Shown: in pieces, positions 7,134 through 16,807 of the stretch
How the letters are laid out: each line of letters begins with the position of its first letter
How positions within the stretch are numbered: position 1 is the stretch's first letter
Origin: an uncultured Faecalicoccus sp.
GTDB lineage: Bacteria; Bacillota_I; Bacilli_A; Erysipelotrichales; Erysipelotrichaceae
Assembly (NCBI GenBank): GCA_902497095.1
Contig: CABVDD010000005.1
Coordinates: 3,888 to 67,887 of the forward strand
Reading direction: 5' to 3'
DNA: 64,000 nucleotides
Notes under the pieces: model-generated
Told to the model about the DNA's origin: nothing
What the model saw: the letters and a program-made list of their open reading frames with translations, nothing else
Database searches by the model: none
Translations under genes and position numbers: made by a program

Positions 7134-9113
7134 CTAATCGAAATACGATGCGTTTTCCAGTGCTTGGGCAATATATTCCATCATAGCCTTATCCTTTTGT
7201 GAATCTAAAATATCTTTGGCATCTTGTACACAACATTCCATCATCGCCTGATCTGTCTGTAAATCAGCAAATAAGAATCCCGGTACACCGCTTTGGCGAA
7301 ACCCTAACACATCTCCAGGTCCTCTTGTCTTTAGATCATATTCCGTTATGGAAAAGCCATCGGTATACTTTTCTAACATTTTTAATCTTTCAATAGCCGC
7401 TTTATCTTTAGAAGGGCTCAATAAATAACATTGCCCTTGTCTTGGACCGCGCGCTACTCTTCCTCGAAGCTGGTGCAGGGTACTTAATCCAAATCGGTGC
7501 GCATCATAAATTACCATCCATGTCGCATTGGCAACATCGATTCCAACTTCAATCACCGTTGTACTCACTAAAATATCAACTTTATGATCGGCAAACTGCT
7601 GCATGGTTTCTTCTTTTTGAGCAGCACTCATCTTGCCATGAAGCAATGCGATAGAAACATTCTTTAAAGTTTTCTTCATTCCTTCGTAAATCGATTGTAC
7701 GCTTTGCAAAGATGTCTCTTCATTTTCTTCAATAGATGGACAAACCACATAACCTTGCCAGCCTTCTTTTACTTCCTGTAATATCTCTTTCAAAATCGGT
7801 TTCATACTTGAACCTGGTACATATTTGGTTTGAACCGGCTTTCTGCCTGGCGGCATCGTTTTGATATTAGATACATCTAAATCTCCAAACAGAAAATGAG
7901 CAGCTGTACGTGGGATCGGTGTGGCTGACATCATCAAGAGATCCACAGCCTTTCCTTTTTCCAAAAGAGATCTTCGCTGTCGAACTCCAAAACGTTGTTG
8001 TTCATCTACGATCACAAAGCCTAGATTTTTAAAAGAAACAGCTTCTTGAAACAAAGCATGTGTGCCTACGACCAACAACATACTTCCATTTGCCAAAGAT
8101 TCTAAAATCTCCTTTTTTTCTTTTGTGCTTAATCCGGCTACATAGAGATGTACTGGCAAACCTTGTTTTTTTAAATTTTCATAATGTTGGCGTGCCAAAA
8201 TTTCTGTCGGAGCTAAAAAACATGATTGACAGCCTGAAAGATACGCTGCATATAAAGCCGTACTGGCAACCATTGTTTTTCCACACCCCACATCACCTTG
8301 AATAATACGAAACATGATCTTTGGATGTGATAAATCTTCTAAAACATCATCAATGGCTTTTCTTTGATCGGGTGTGCATACATAAGGAAAACTTTGTATA
8401 AATGCCTCCACTTTCTCTCTGGAAAACTGCTTTGGTTTTTTATCGATTTGAACTTCTTCTTTGTGTAATGCCTGCATCACGCATTGAAAGCGCAAAAATT
8501 CTTCATATTTTAAAGTCCGTATAGCAGCTTGTAACGATTTTGAATTCTGCGGTTTATGAATTTGATAAAACACCTTTGAAATATCTAACAGACGATATTT
8601 TTTTACCAGACGATCTGGCACAACGGAATGTATAGTATCTGCATAAGGCAAAGCAGCATCTATGATTGCTTGCATATCGGCTTGTTTCATGCCTTCTGTC
8701 AAAGAATATACTGGTATGATGCCTAATTGTGTTTCTATGGATTTAAAATTATATTGTGCAACGGTCACGTTATATTGTCCCTGATACGTACCAAAACAAG
8801 TAATCTTTTTCCCATAAACAAATTGTGTGGTCCATGGACGATTAAATAACGTAATCGTTAATTCTTCATTCCAGCTAATCACTTTAAATTTTGTCATAGA
8901 CCGATTCTTTCCAAAACGAACTACAACGGCTTTTGAACAAATCAATCCTTCAAAACAGACATTGTCTTTAACTTTCCACATAGAAAAAGGAACCGCTTGT
9001 CTGGATTCATAGCGAAGTGGATATAAGCGAAGTATATCTTCTATAGTTTTGACATTCATCTTTTGAAGAAAATCATTTCTTCTTTTTGTAAGTTTTAGAT
9101 TTTTTAGTTCCAT
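7134..9113 (-). CDS. recG: ATP-dependent DNA helicase RecG
   Basis: 659 aa, slightly short for RecG (about 680). The N-terminal wedge/OB domain spans about 1-215; motif I is GDVGCGKTMVAS, motif II is DEQQRFGVRQRR (the common form is DEQHRFG, so His is replaced by Gln), then SATPIPRT and the C-terminal DIxKTRGPGDxLG-type TRG region (DLKTRGPGDVLG). It reverses stalled forks and branch-migrates Holliday junctions. I keep the start at 9113 because MELKNLKLTKRRNDFL matches the family start; this gives an unusual 41-nt overlap with the upstream gene. ATG at residue 19 is a fallback. Confidence 0.95.
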   Translation of the reverse strand: MELKNLKLTKRRNDFLQKMNVKTIEDILRLYPLRYESRQAVPFSMWKVKDNVCFEGLICSKAVVVRFGKNRSMTKFKVISWNEELTITLFNRPWTTQFVYGKKITCFGTYQGQYNVTVAQYNFKSIETQLGIIPVYSLTEGMKQADMQAIIDAALPYADTIHSVVPDRLVKKYRLLDISKVFYQIHKPQNSKSLQAAIRTLKYEEFLRFQCVMQALHKEEVQIDKKPKQFSREKVEAFIQSFPYVCTPDQRKAIDDVLEDLSHPKIMFRIIQGDVGCGKTMVASTALYAAYLSGCQSCFLAPTEILARQHYENLKKQGLPVHLYVAGLSTKEKKEILESLANGSMLLVVGTHALFQEAVSFKNLGFVIVDEQQRFGVRQRRSLLEKGKAVDLLMMSATPIPRTAAHFLFGDLDVSNIKTMPPGRKPVQTKYVPGSSMKPILKEILQEVKEGWQGYVVCPSIEENEETSLQSVQSIYEGMKKTLKNVSIALLHGKMSAAQKEETMQQFADHKVDILVSTTVIEVGIDVANATWMVIYDAHRFGLSTLHQLRGRVARGPRQGQCYLLSPSKDKAAIERLKMLEKYTDGFSITEYDLKTRGPGDVLGFRQSGVPGFLFADLQTDQAMMECCVQDAKDILDSQKDKAMMEYIAQALENASYFD

Positions 9114-9894
9114 GATTGATCCATATCACTCCCACTTTAGATAAATAGTTACATTCTACGATCAAATAGAAAAGTCCTGTCAAAAATAAAATAAAAAGGT
9201 TCATCAACATGGCCGTACTTAAACCGGCTGATGCCCACATCACAAAGGCAAACATCCAAGAAAACATTGGATTTCCAAATACAAGAATACTGGAAAGAAT
9301 TGCGTATGCATCAAAGCCTGCCGCAATTGAAAAAATACCTCGCGTCAGTGTATCTACAAAAAGTATCAACAGCAGGATCATGCAGTATTTATTCCAAATG
9401 GATTTAAAAGAATGTAAAAATTTATCCTTGATATAAGCCAAGATAGCTTTACTGTCTGTAATATTTTGTGCTAAAGCCGTATACATACATAACTGCAAAG
9501 GTTGTGCCAATACGATCAATAATGCACATATAACTTGATAAGGAATCGATATATACCACTGATCCAATGCATATACAATACTATGTAAAGGCGATAGAAT
9601 ACCAAATGTCACTATCAACAATATACCTTCCACAACCAATATTGGAAGTAATACAGCTTTTGTCCGCTCAAATTTTACATTCCATATCTTTGTACAGATC
9701 CAATATAAGCCTACTGCAGAAATCATTCCTAAAATAATGGTATATAGAATCAATAAAATGGAAGAGCCTAAAAATATAGTACCGTAAATATAAAATAAAT
9801 TATAAATGGAACTCAGTAAAATAGTCCATCCCATCGGCCCCAGTAACTGTTTGAATGAAAAATCTATTTTTCTTTTTGTCAAAGTCTGTTTCAT
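9073..9894 (-). CDS. Polytopic membrane protein, unknown function
   Basis: 273 aa with about six to seven hydrophobic segments (near 22-45, 45-68, 80-100, 117-140, 165-190, 195-222 and 230-255), and a Lys-rich C-terminal tail of about ten residues. GGAGGCAAGG precedes the ATG. I do not recognise the family. It lies 16 nt after the S66 peptidase and its 3' end overlaps the start of recG, so the three are probably one transcript. Confidence 0.6.
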   Translation of the reverse strand: MKQTLTKRKIDFSFKQLLGPMGWTILLSSIYNLFYIYGTIFLGSSILLILYTIILGMISAVGLYWICTKIWNVKFERTKAVLLPILVVEGILLIVTFGILSPLHSIVYALDQWYISIPYQVICALLIVLAQPLQLCMYTALAQNITDSKAILAYIKDKFLHSFKSIWNKYCMILLLILFVDTLTRGIFSIAAGFDAYAILSSILVFGNPMFSWMFAFVMWASAGLSTAMLMNLFILFLTGLFYLIVECNYLSKVGVIWINHGTKKSKTYKKKK

Positions 9895-9909
9895 ATCCTT
9901 GCCTCCGTT

Positions 9910-10659
9910 TTACAGTGTAACAGAATCTTTTTTGATCCATAAAGCTTTAGAAGTCGATGCATGACCGATTTTTGAAGTATGAAAAACCGGAATTTGTAGT
10001 TGATTACCCCAGTGGATCAGCCATTCTCGATCTTGATTTTGATCCAATTCGCTAAATTGACCTAAAAGAAGTGTATCAACTGATGAAAATACACCCATCA
10101 TTTCTAATTGCGCCAGATAAGAACGAATTCGATATCGATTACCAGAAAGACTTTCCAGAAAAAGATGTTGTCCTTTTACGTTTGGAAAATACGATGTGCC
10201 CGCCAGTTTTAAAAAACAGCGAATATTTCCTCCTATATATGTTTTATCATCATAAACAATAGAAAAATCTTTGTGAGCCAAACGTAATACATCTTGAATC
10301 GGTTCATGATTTCGAATCTGAAATAATAATGTCTTTTTAAACTGACCTAAAACATTTAATATGCTTGTTACATCACTGTATCCACAAAATATACAGGAAC
10401 TTCTTTGATAAGATAAGACATCAATATATGGTATACATTCATTGGCTATATCTCCGCCACTCACATCAAAAATAAAATCAAAATCTTCTTGAAACCATGC
10501 ATTTAAAAGCTCGGCTCTTGTCTTTCCATCCACATCTTTGTTTAGATATGGTGTAACTTCTACAAGATGTCCTTCTTTTTTTAAAGCATGACATACATTT
10601 TCAATTGATTGTGGCAAAACAGGATTCGATAAACGACAAATTCCAATTTTACTAGGCAT
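9910..10659 (-). CDS. S66-family serine peptidase (LD-carboxypeptidase/MccF-like)
   Basis: 249 aa. Family S66 segments are in order: FIFDVSGGDIAN, the nucleophile-elbow motif FCGYSDVTS (Ser in GYSD), GGNIRCFLKLAGTSYFP, LFLESLSG with the catalytic Glu, and IGHAST with the catalytic His. The catalytic triad therefore looks intact. Such enzymes trim murein tetrapeptides between L- and D-centres or cleave microcin-C-type peptidyl nucleotides. The protein is shorter than LdcA (about 300 aa). I start it at 10659, not at an in-frame ATG 39 codons upstream, because AAAGGAGAG sits at ideal distance and the upstream stretch runs into the divergent degV gene. Confidence 0.8.
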   Translation of the reverse strand: MPSKIGICRLSNPVLPQSIENVCHALKKEGHLVEVTPYLNKDVDGKTRAELLNAWFQEDFDFIFDVSGGDIANECIPYIDVLSYQRSSCIFCGYSDVTSILNVLGQFKKTLLFQIRNHEPIQDVLRLAHKDFSIVYDDKTYIGGNIRCFLKLAGTSYFPNVKGQHLFLESLSGNRYRIRSYLAQLEMMGVFSSVDTLLLGQFSELDQNQDREWLIHWGNQLQIPVFHTSKIGHASTSKALWIKKDSVTL

Positions 10660-10669
10660 ACAGCTCTCC

Positions 10670-10708
10670 TTTACACACTTTTTTAAGATGGTATAATGAT
10701 ACCATCTT
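10670..10708 (+). promoter_or_regulatory. degV promoter with -10 buried in a perfect 10-bp inverted repeat
   Basis: -35 TTTACA (10670-10675), 16-nt spacer, -10 TATAAT (10692-10697) preceded by TGg. The -10 lies inside AAGATGGTAT / ATACCATCTT (10685-10694 and 10699-10708), a perfect inverted repeat around AATG. A protein bound there would block the polymerase. Confidence 0.6.
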
Positions 10709-10738
10709 GAAATCAGAAAACAAAGAAAGGGTATGAAT

Positions 10739-11596
10739 ATGGAAAAAATTGCAGTTGTGACAGATACCGGTTCCAATATGTCCTTTGAAGAAGGAAAACG
10801 TTTAGGAATTCACGTACTCCCTCTACAAATCACTTTTGGTCAAACCGCGTATCAAGATTTAGAAGAAATTACAACCGAACAAATTTATCAAAGACTAAAA
10901 AACAAGGAACTTCCCAAAACCAGTATGCCCGTTTATTCACGGATAGAATCTTTATTTAAAAATCTTCAATCTGAAGGATACGATACAATTTTAGGAGTCC
11001 CTTTAACATCCGGCCTTTCTACTACAGCCGCAACCATGCAAAGCGTTGCCAATGAAATTGGCATCTCATTTGTATTGTTGGATTGTTTTAGCACTTGTCA
11101 AATACAAAAATATGTTGCGATACAAGCTAAAAAACTGGTAGATGCCAATCTATCTTCTAAAGAAATTCTAAACAAGCTTCAACCAAAGATACAAAATGCT
11201 AACTCAATTATCCTAGTTAAAGATTTAGAACATTTAAAACGAGGAGGTCGTTTAACTCCGATGGCAGCTAAATTGGCTTCTCTTTTAAAGATTTTCCCGA
11301 TTCTACAGATCAATCAACAAACAAATGGAAAAATTGATGTTTTTTCTAAAGTACGAACAGAATCCAAAGCCTATCAATTTGCCCTGGAACAGGCAATTCA
11401 ACAAATGAAAGATATTAAACACACCAAAGCCTTTTTGATTCATACTGAATATCAGGAAGGTGTTGACTTAATGAAAAAAACACTATTGGAAGCTGGTATG
11501 CCAGAAGACAATATTCAATTTGAAGTCATCAGCAGTGTTATTGCCGTTCATACCGGCATGAAATGTACATGTCTACAATTTATTGAGGAGGTATAA
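10739..11596 (+). CDS. DegV-family fatty-acid-binding protein
   Basis: 285 aa. The start VVTDTGSNMSFEEGKRLGI and the PLTSGLSTTAATMQSVANE and LVKDLEHLKRGGRLT segments are typical of DegV/FakB proteins, which hold a fatty acid and present it to the kinase FakA (DegV N-terminal domain about 1-150, ligand domain after). No fakA gene is in view. Two in-frame ATGs (10733 and 10739) follow AAAGG; the second has the better 8-nt spacing. The next gene, a cyclophilin, follows after 3 nt, so they are cotranscribed. Confidence 0.9.
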   Translation: MEKIAVVTDTGSNMSFEEGKRLGIHVLPLQITFGQTAYQDLEEITTEQIYQRLKNKELPKTSMPVYSRIESLFKNLQSEGYDTILGVPLTSGLSTTAATMQSVANEIGISFVLLDCFSTCQIQKYVAIQAKKLVDANLSSKEILNKLQPKIQNANSIILVKDLEHLKRGGRLTPMAAKLASLLKIFPILQINQQTNGKIDVFSKVRTESKAYQFALEQAIQQMKDIKHTKAFLIHTEYQEGVDLMKKTLLEAGMPEDNIQFEVISSVIAVHTGMKCTCLQFIEEV

Positions 11597-11599
11597 TCT

Positions 11600-12088
11600 A
11601 TGAAGACAGTTACTATTTGCATAACTATGGAAAATGGAAAGAAAATCAAAGCTGAACTTTATCCGGAAATTGCACCAAAAACCGTTGAAAACTTTGTATC
11701 TTTGGTCCAAGATCATTTTTATGATGGTTTGATTTTCCATCGAGTGATTCCTGGCTTTATGATCCAAGGCGGAGATCCTTTAGGAAATGGCATGGGCGGT
11801 TCTGAAAAGAACATTCCTGGTGAATTTGCAGCCAACGGTTTTAACAACCCATTAAAACACGAACGAGGCGTTCTTTCCATGGCCAGAGCAATGGATCCAA
11901 ATTCCGCAAGTTCACAATTTTTTATCATGCATCAGGATGCACCACATTTAGATGGACAATATGCGGCCTTTGGTAAAGTCTTGGAAGGAATGGATGTAGT
12001 CGATGAAATCGCAAACACTCCTACAAATTTTCAAGATCGTCCTTTATCACAACAAAAAATGCATTCTATCGTTATCATTGAAGACTAA
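11600..12088 (+). CDS. Cyclophilin-type peptidyl-prolyl cis-trans isomerase
   Basis: 162 aa, a single cyclophilin domain without signal peptide, hence cytoplasmic. Key motifs are [15 protein letters not shown] (catalytic Arg in FHRV), [20 protein letters not shown] and [19 protein letters not shown]. The usual Trp of the cyclosporin pocket is replaced by Tyr, as in many bacterial members. It assists folding by isomerising prolyl bonds. GGAGG lies 6-10 nt upstream, within the end of degV. Confidence 0.95.
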   Translation: MKTVTICITMENGKKIKAELYPEIAPKTVENFVSLVQDHFYDGLIFHRVIPGFMIQGGDPLGNGMGGSEKNIPGEFAANGFNNPLKHERGVLSMARAMDPNSASSQFFIMHQDAPHLDGQYAAFGKVLEGMDVVDEIANTPTNFQDRPLSQQKMHSIVIIED

Positions 12089-12096
12089 AATATAAA

Positions 12097-12125
12097 ACAA
12101 CTGTTCATGGAGCAGTTGTTTTTTT
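12097..12125 (+). terminator. Intrinsic terminator of degV-cyclophilin operon
   Basis: ACAACTG / CAGTTGT stem followed by a run of Ts. Confidence 0.85.
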
Positions 12126-12151
12126 GATCACATTTAAAAAGAATGCAACAA

Positions 12152-12173
12152 AGGCATTGCACACGCAATGCCT
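12152..12173 (-). terminator. Hairpin at the end of the minus-strand 12172-12495 gene
   Basis: AGGCATTGC / GCAATGCCT, perfect 9 bp with a 4-nt loop, overlapping the stop codon. The T-run (CTTTTT) begins only about 12 nt later, so its strength as a terminator is uncertain. Confidence 0.55.
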
Positions 12174-12495
12174 AGTTTAGATGCAAATCTACTTTTTTTA
12201 ACATCTGATTTCTTTGATCTTCACTCATATGAGACCATACTTGTCCAAAAACCATATTCCAATGAATTGGAGCCAGTTCTTTTCGCTGTTCTTGCGCAAG
12301 AATCGTTAATAATAAGGCAATAATATCCTCTTGATTTAAATCGCTTCGCAAGATTGGCAGAGCACGACGATCACTCAGACGAAGTAAAGCCAAAATAAAA
12401 TCCATATTGGTTTCCATCTCAGCCGACAACTTCTCAATGGTTGAAATCACTTCCTCAATGCCTACTGCTGATTTGATCTTTTTTGTTTCTATCAT
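12172..12495 (-). CDS. Small helical protein, unknown function
   Basis: 107 aa, predicted all-helical, with no signal peptide or membrane segment. I do not recognise the family. AGAAAGGATGGG lies before the ATG, so the gene looks real. It is 58 nt downstream of the P-type ATPase on the same strand and probably shares its transcript, but nothing in the sequence ties it to transport. Confidence 0.6.
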   Translation of the reverse strand: MIETKKIKSAVGIEEVISTIEKLSAEMETNMDFILALLRLSDRRALPILRSDLNQEDIIALLLTILAQEQRKELAPIHWNMVFGQVWSHMSEDQRNQMLKKVDLHLN

Positions 12496-12553
12496 TCAGT
12501 TTCCCATCCTTTCTGTTATATATATACGTAAAAAATGAGAAACTTCGTTAAAT

Positions 12554-14872
12554 TTATTTCAATTTTTTATCTATAAATCGGCTTAATCCAAAAACCATGG
12601 CAAAAATAATAGGTATATTAATGAGCACATACAGCTTTTGTATCCATGTCAAAGCACTTAATTCAATATAGAACCACGCCTGTAAAGATGGCACTATGCA
12701 GCAGATGACAAAGGCCACGCTCATTAAGATCACTAAGACCATTCTTAATTTTGTCATAGGTTTACAAACAGAAATTAACACACATAATGCATTACATCCG
12801 GCAAGCAATGTACACATGGTAGAAAATTGTGTATAGCTCAAATTTTGATGACCAAAAACATCAAAACAATAAACTCCAATGATAGCCAGCAAAATACAAA
12901 AAGCTCCTGGCAATGCTTTAGAAAATACCGTTTTCAAAAAATGACCTTGTACACGTGTCGTATTGGGTTCCAAAGTCAATACAAAACTAGGAAGTCCTGT
13001 GGCCAAAGAAGAAATCAAAGTCAATTGAATCGGCAAAAAAGGATAACTTTCCAATAAAAACAATGTCAAAAGTGAACATCCTAAAGAAAGTAAAGTCTTC
13101 ACCAAAAATAAAGAAGCCGTTCTTTGAATATTATTGATAACACATCGTCCCTGATTCAAAATAGATGGCAGCGCCGAAAACTGATTTTCCAACAAGACCA
13201 AAGATGCAATATTTTTAGTGGCTTCAGAGCCCGATCCCATCGCAATGGAACAATCTGCTTCCTTTAATGCCATAACATCATTGACCCCATCACCAGTCAT
13301 AGCTACTGTATGACCCTGTTTCTTTAAAGCCATGATCATATCGCGCTTTTGTTCTGGCGTAACTCGACCAAATACAGAATTTTCTTTTAACGCCAAATCA
13401 ATATCCTGCACTGTATTCATATCGACAGCCGCACTATTTATACCTACTTTTCGCGCAATAGCTTGTACGGTATTGGCATCATCTCCGGAAATGATCTTGA
13501 TATCTACACCTTGTTTATAAAAATAAGAAAGAATCGTTTGAATATCTTTTCGTAACACATCCTGAATCAATATCAAACCTATTGGTTCATGATCTCCCAT
13601 CAAAGTATGCTGCACACTTTCTTTTGCCTTGCACAGTGTTAAAACTCGTATTCCTTGCTTAGCATATTGTTCAATCTTTTCAACAATGGATGCATCCGGC
13701 TGTTTTACGATAAACGGATAAGCTCCTATGATATAACCTTCTTCTTCAAACAACACAGCGCTGGCCTTGCGAGAACTGGAAAAAGGTATGATCTGTTTGA
13801 CCGGAACAACTTCAACAGGACAATACTCCCGAATTGCCAATGCAGTAGCATTTTCATCTTGTAAAGCTCCAAACATTTTTGAAAGGATCCCTCGAATTTC
13901 ATTTTGCGAATAATCGGAGAGAGTTTCAATACCCGTCACTTTCATACTGCCTTCTGTTATCGTTCCTGTTTTATCAAGACAAAGGGTATCAACTCTAGCC
14001 AGTGTTTCAATACAATATAACTCTTGTACCAATACTTTTTGGTTTGCCAGACGTAAAGCTCCTATAGCCAAAGCAATGCTTGTTAATATGACAAGACCTT
14101 CAGGAATCATGCCAACAACTGCTGCCACCGTACTCAATATAGATGCATTTAAACTATATTGTGAAAGAAAAAATGATTTTAAAAATAAGAGAATTCCCGC
14201 CGGAAATAATATAATCGTACAAAAGCGAATGATCGCATCAATGGAATCACGCAATTGCGAAGGATATTTCTTTTCTCTTTTCGCATGCTTTAAAATCGAA
14301 TGAACATAAGTATCTTCACCGACATGGATAGCTTGCATCTTGCCATGACCTGCTTCAACATAACTGCCAGAATACAAAGAATCACCTTGTTTTTTATGAA
14401 TCGCATCACTTTCTCCTGTCAGTAAAGATTCATTACATTCCACTTCTCCTGATACTAGCAAACCATCTACACAAATCTGATCACCTGCCTGCAATAAGAT
14501 TAGATCATTTTCCACAATTCTCTCTACTGGAATCGATTCTATCTTGCCATCACGAAGAACATGCGCTTTTTGTTGATTCAAAAGAGCTAATGCATCCAGC
14601 TTTTTTTTAGACCGCACTTCTTGAAAAATCCCGATCAACGCATTTCCAATGACAACTCCCATAAAGAGCATATTTCTATACGATCCAGTTAAAATCACCA
14701 AAAACGCTAAAAATACATTAATGGCATTAAACAAAGAAAAAATATTGGCCTGTAAGATCTTTTTATAAGATTTTGTACTCTGATCCTCTATTTTGTTAGA
14801 TTTCGCATTTAAGACTTGACTGGCACTTAATCCTTGTTCAACATCTGTCAATTTAATATCTTTTAAATCCAT
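12554..14872 (-). CDS. Cation-translocating P-type ATPase, CtpE-like
   Basis: 772 aa. The phosphorylation motif is LCLDKTGTITEG, preceded by VVGMIPEGLVILTSIALAIG (the PEGL membrane motif), with GEVECNESLLTGESD in the actuator domain and TGDGVNDVMALKEADCSIAM in the hinge. The PEGL plus VQELxxIExLARVD arrangement matches CtpE-type pumps, which in mycobacteria import Ca2+; the ion here is not proven. There are about eight to ten membrane segments, with the last six at 560-770. No heavy-metal-binding CXXC N-domain is present, which argues against Cu/Cd transport. Start ATG at 14872 has a weak AGGT site. Confidence 0.9.
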   Translation of the reverse strand: MDLKDIKLTDVEQGLSASQVLNAKSNKIEDQSTKSYKKILQANIFSLFNAINVFLAFLVILTGSYRNMLFMGVVIGNALIGIFQEVRSKKKLDALALLNQQKAHVLRDGKIESIPVERIVENDLILLQAGDQICVDGLLVSGEVECNESLLTGESDAIHKKQGDSLYSGSYVEAGHGKMQAIHVGEDTYVHSILKHAKREKKYPSQLRDSIDAIIRFCTIILFPAGILLFLKSFFLSQYSLNASILSTVAAVVGMIPEGLVILTSIALAIGALRLANQKVLVQELYCIETLARVDTLCLDKTGTITEGSMKVTGIETLSDYSQNEIRGILSKMFGALQDENATALAIREYCPVEVVPVKQIIPFSSSRKASAVLFEEEGYIIGAYPFIVKQPDASIVEKIEQYAKQGIRVLTLCKAKESVQHTLMGDHEPIGLILIQDVLRKDIQTILSYFYKQGVDIKIISGDDANTVQAIARKVGINSAAVDMNTVQDIDLALKENSVFGRVTPEQKRDMIMALKKQGHTVAMTGDGVNDVMALKEADCSIAMGSGSEATKNIASLVLLENQFSALPSILNQGRCVINNIQRTASLFLVKTLLSLGCSLLTLFLLESYPFLPIQLTLISSLATGLPSFVLTLEPNTTRVQGHFLKTVFSKALPGAFCILLAIIGVYCFDVFGHQNLSYTQFSTMCTLLAGCNALCVLISVCKPMTKLRMVLVILMSVAFVICCIVPSLQAWFYIELSALTWIQKLYVLINIPIIFAMVFGLSRFIDKKLK

Positions 14873-15065
14873 AGACCTAGTATATCAAAAAATAAAGTTA
14901 TACATCTTAAAGATTTATTAATTTTATATGAAGAAAATTAAATTTCGAATTAGGGTATAAGCTTGTACATAACTCAACTTTAATCACACACTTTTTTTCA
15001 ATTTTTTCTAAAAAATAGAAATCATTTATTTATATCTGATCTTTAAAAATTTGTATACAGTAACT

Positions 15066-16403
15066 TTACCATTGAATAATTTCATTTTCTTCAAAAAATC
15101 TCTTTAAAAGAAATGCAAGAAAATAAGGGAACGTAAAAATATTCTTTTCAAATCCTACATTATTCATTGAAAGTTTAATACCATAATTTAATATTTTATT
15201 TTCTAGAATTTTATTCAATGAAACAGCTTTTCCTCTTTTAGCCTTTACCTCTATTGGCACTATTTCATTTTTTATTCGAATCAAAAAATCTAATTCTATT
15301 GTAGAAGATTCATTCTTATAGAAAAACAAATCTTTATAACCTTGTTTAACTAGGGATTCCGCTACTAAATTTTCAAATAACGCTCCACTATAAATATCAA
15401 AATTTCCATTCTGTACAAAATCTTTTTTCGATTCATCATCAACGGAAGCCACTAAAAATGATGTATCCCCATAATACATTCTTAAATTATTATCTATTTC
15501 ATTTCCTTTTAAAGGCAATGTCAAATCCATAACGTTATATGCCAAGTTTACTATGCCAGCATCTTTAAGCCATTCTTCACATCCTCTATAATCTCTAAAT
15601 CTAGCACCATGACCTAATTTAGTAATTTGATATTTATGATTGTCTTTAGCGAGTTGAGATGTGATATGTCTATATACATTTAAAACTCGAGCAGTATCTA
15701 AACCTTCAACATAATTTGTGATATCTTCTTCGTAATCTAAATAAATCTGTTTCTGCATCTCAAAAACTCCACTGAAATTATCTTGAGTAATGAATCTATC
15801 TACAATTGCAGGCATCCCACCACAATAAATATATTGTTTAAACAAATCATTTAATTTATTAAATAAGATTTCTGGAAGTGGTTTTAATTCCTTCATGAAT
15901 TTATAAATATACTCAATTTGATTTTCTGTATATCCTTTAGCCCATAAAAACTCTTCAAAATCTAATGAATACATCGTATAATCCGTTTTATATCCTACAG
16001 ATATACTACTTATTTTTTTATATTTAATCCCTAATAAAGATCCACTGCATATTACATCGTATTCATGTTGTTCATAAAAAAACTTTAATGATGTAGCCGC
16101 ATTAGGATATTTTTGAATTTCATCAATAAATAATAGGGTTTCCCCAGGAATAAAATTAAAATCTGGATTCAACAAAGATAAAGTCATTATTATATCTTTT
16201 GGATTACTCGTATTCTCAAAAGCTTGTATATATTCCGGATTACGAATAAAGTTTAGTTCAACTAAATTCTGATAGTTTTTTTTTGCGAATTGCCTGATCG
16301 AAGTTGTTTTACCTATTTGTCTTGCCCCTTTAATAATCAAAGGATACCTATCTTTATTATTTTTCCAATTCTCTAAAACTAAGTCTACTTTTCTTTTCAA
16401 CAT
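15066..16403 (-). CDS. AAA ATPase with DUF4143 nuclease-like domain
   Basis: 445 aa from the chosen start. The N-terminal AAA_14 domain has Walker A KGARQIGKTTSIR and Walker B TLLFIDEIQ with sensor CSGSLLG. The C-terminal DUF4143 part (about 205-400) has the ELDFLI...EIVPIEVKAKRGK motif of the PD-(D/E)XK-like fold. The family is widespread and its function is poorly known. I start at 16403 because AAGGTGATC precedes it and the sequence then reads like the family start; an in-frame ATG 28 codons upstream reads through a direct-repeat array. The gene stands alone and is AT-richer than its neighbours, which suggests transfer. Confidence 0.85.
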   Translation of the reverse strand: MLKRKVDLVLENWKNNKDRYPLIIKGARQIGKTTSIRQFAKKNYQNLVELNFIRNPEYIQAFENTSNPKDIIMTLSLLNPDFNFIPGETLLFIDEIQKYPNAATSLKFFYEQHEYDVICSGSLLGIKYKKISSISVGYKTDYTMYSLDFEEFLWAKGYTENQIEYIYKFMKELKPLPEILFNKLNDLFKQYIYCGGMPAIVDRFITQDNFSGVFEMQKQIYLDYEEDITNYVEGLDTARVLNVYRHITSQLAKDNHKYQITKLGHGARFRDYRGCEEWLKDAGIVNLAYNVMDLTLPLKGNEIDNNLRMYYGDTSFLVASVDDESKKDFVQNGNFDIYSGALFENLVAESLVKQGYKDLFFYKNESSTIELDFLIRIKNEIVPIEVKAKRGKAVSLNKILENKILNYGIKLSMNNVGFEKNIFTFPYFLAFLLKRFFEENEIIQW

Positions 16404-16427
16404 ATTGATCACCTTAGATACATTAAA

Positions 16428-16538
16428 CACATTTTTGGATATGTTTTCAAGGTCTATTCCCACATTTTTAGATACTTTTAAACTCATTTTTCCACATTTT
16501 TGGATATATTTTATTCACGATTTTCCACATTTTTGAAA
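16428..16538 (-). repeat. Four direct repeats, 32-33 nt apart, in the DUF4143 leader
   Basis: CACATTTTTGGAT-like cores begin at 16428, 16461, 16493 and 16526 on the plus strand (minus strand: ATCCAAAAATGTG). The spacing is 33, 32 and 33 nt, close to three helical turns, so all copies face the same side of DNA. They end about 25 nt upstream of the start codon. Confidence 0.75.
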
Positions 16539-16807
16539 AAATAGGATTTTTTAATAAACAGATTTAACAGATCTAGAGATAAAAATAGTAATAATGATGA
16601 ATTTTTGTACATAGCAACACCCTAGGCATGAAGATAAATAATGTTCATAGAAAATTTCTTTCAAAGAAAGACGCATTAACTAAAAAAGTTTGAATACATT
16701 TACAATATATACATTCTTTTCAGAGACAAAAAAATATTCACCATAGTAATAATATGATGAAGATTTTACTAATGTTATAGTATCTTTTCAGTTAGTACTG
16801 GTGAAAT
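16539..16807. other. Non-coding AT-rich gap
   Basis: About 270 nt between the repeat array and a terminator. No ORF, tRNA or strong promoter is seen. It probably contains the DUF4143 promoter, but no hexamer pair is convincing. Confidence 0.4.

Noticed and set aside
10660..10776. Longer N-terminus of the S66 peptidase
   Set aside because: The extension runs into the divergent degV gene, lacks a ribosome binding site and looks like a chance hydrophobic frame.
16404..16487. N-terminal 28 residues of the DUF4143 protein with ISKNV repeats
   Set aside because: They come from reading through the DNA repeats; the good ribosome binding site and family-like start at 16403 explain the data better.
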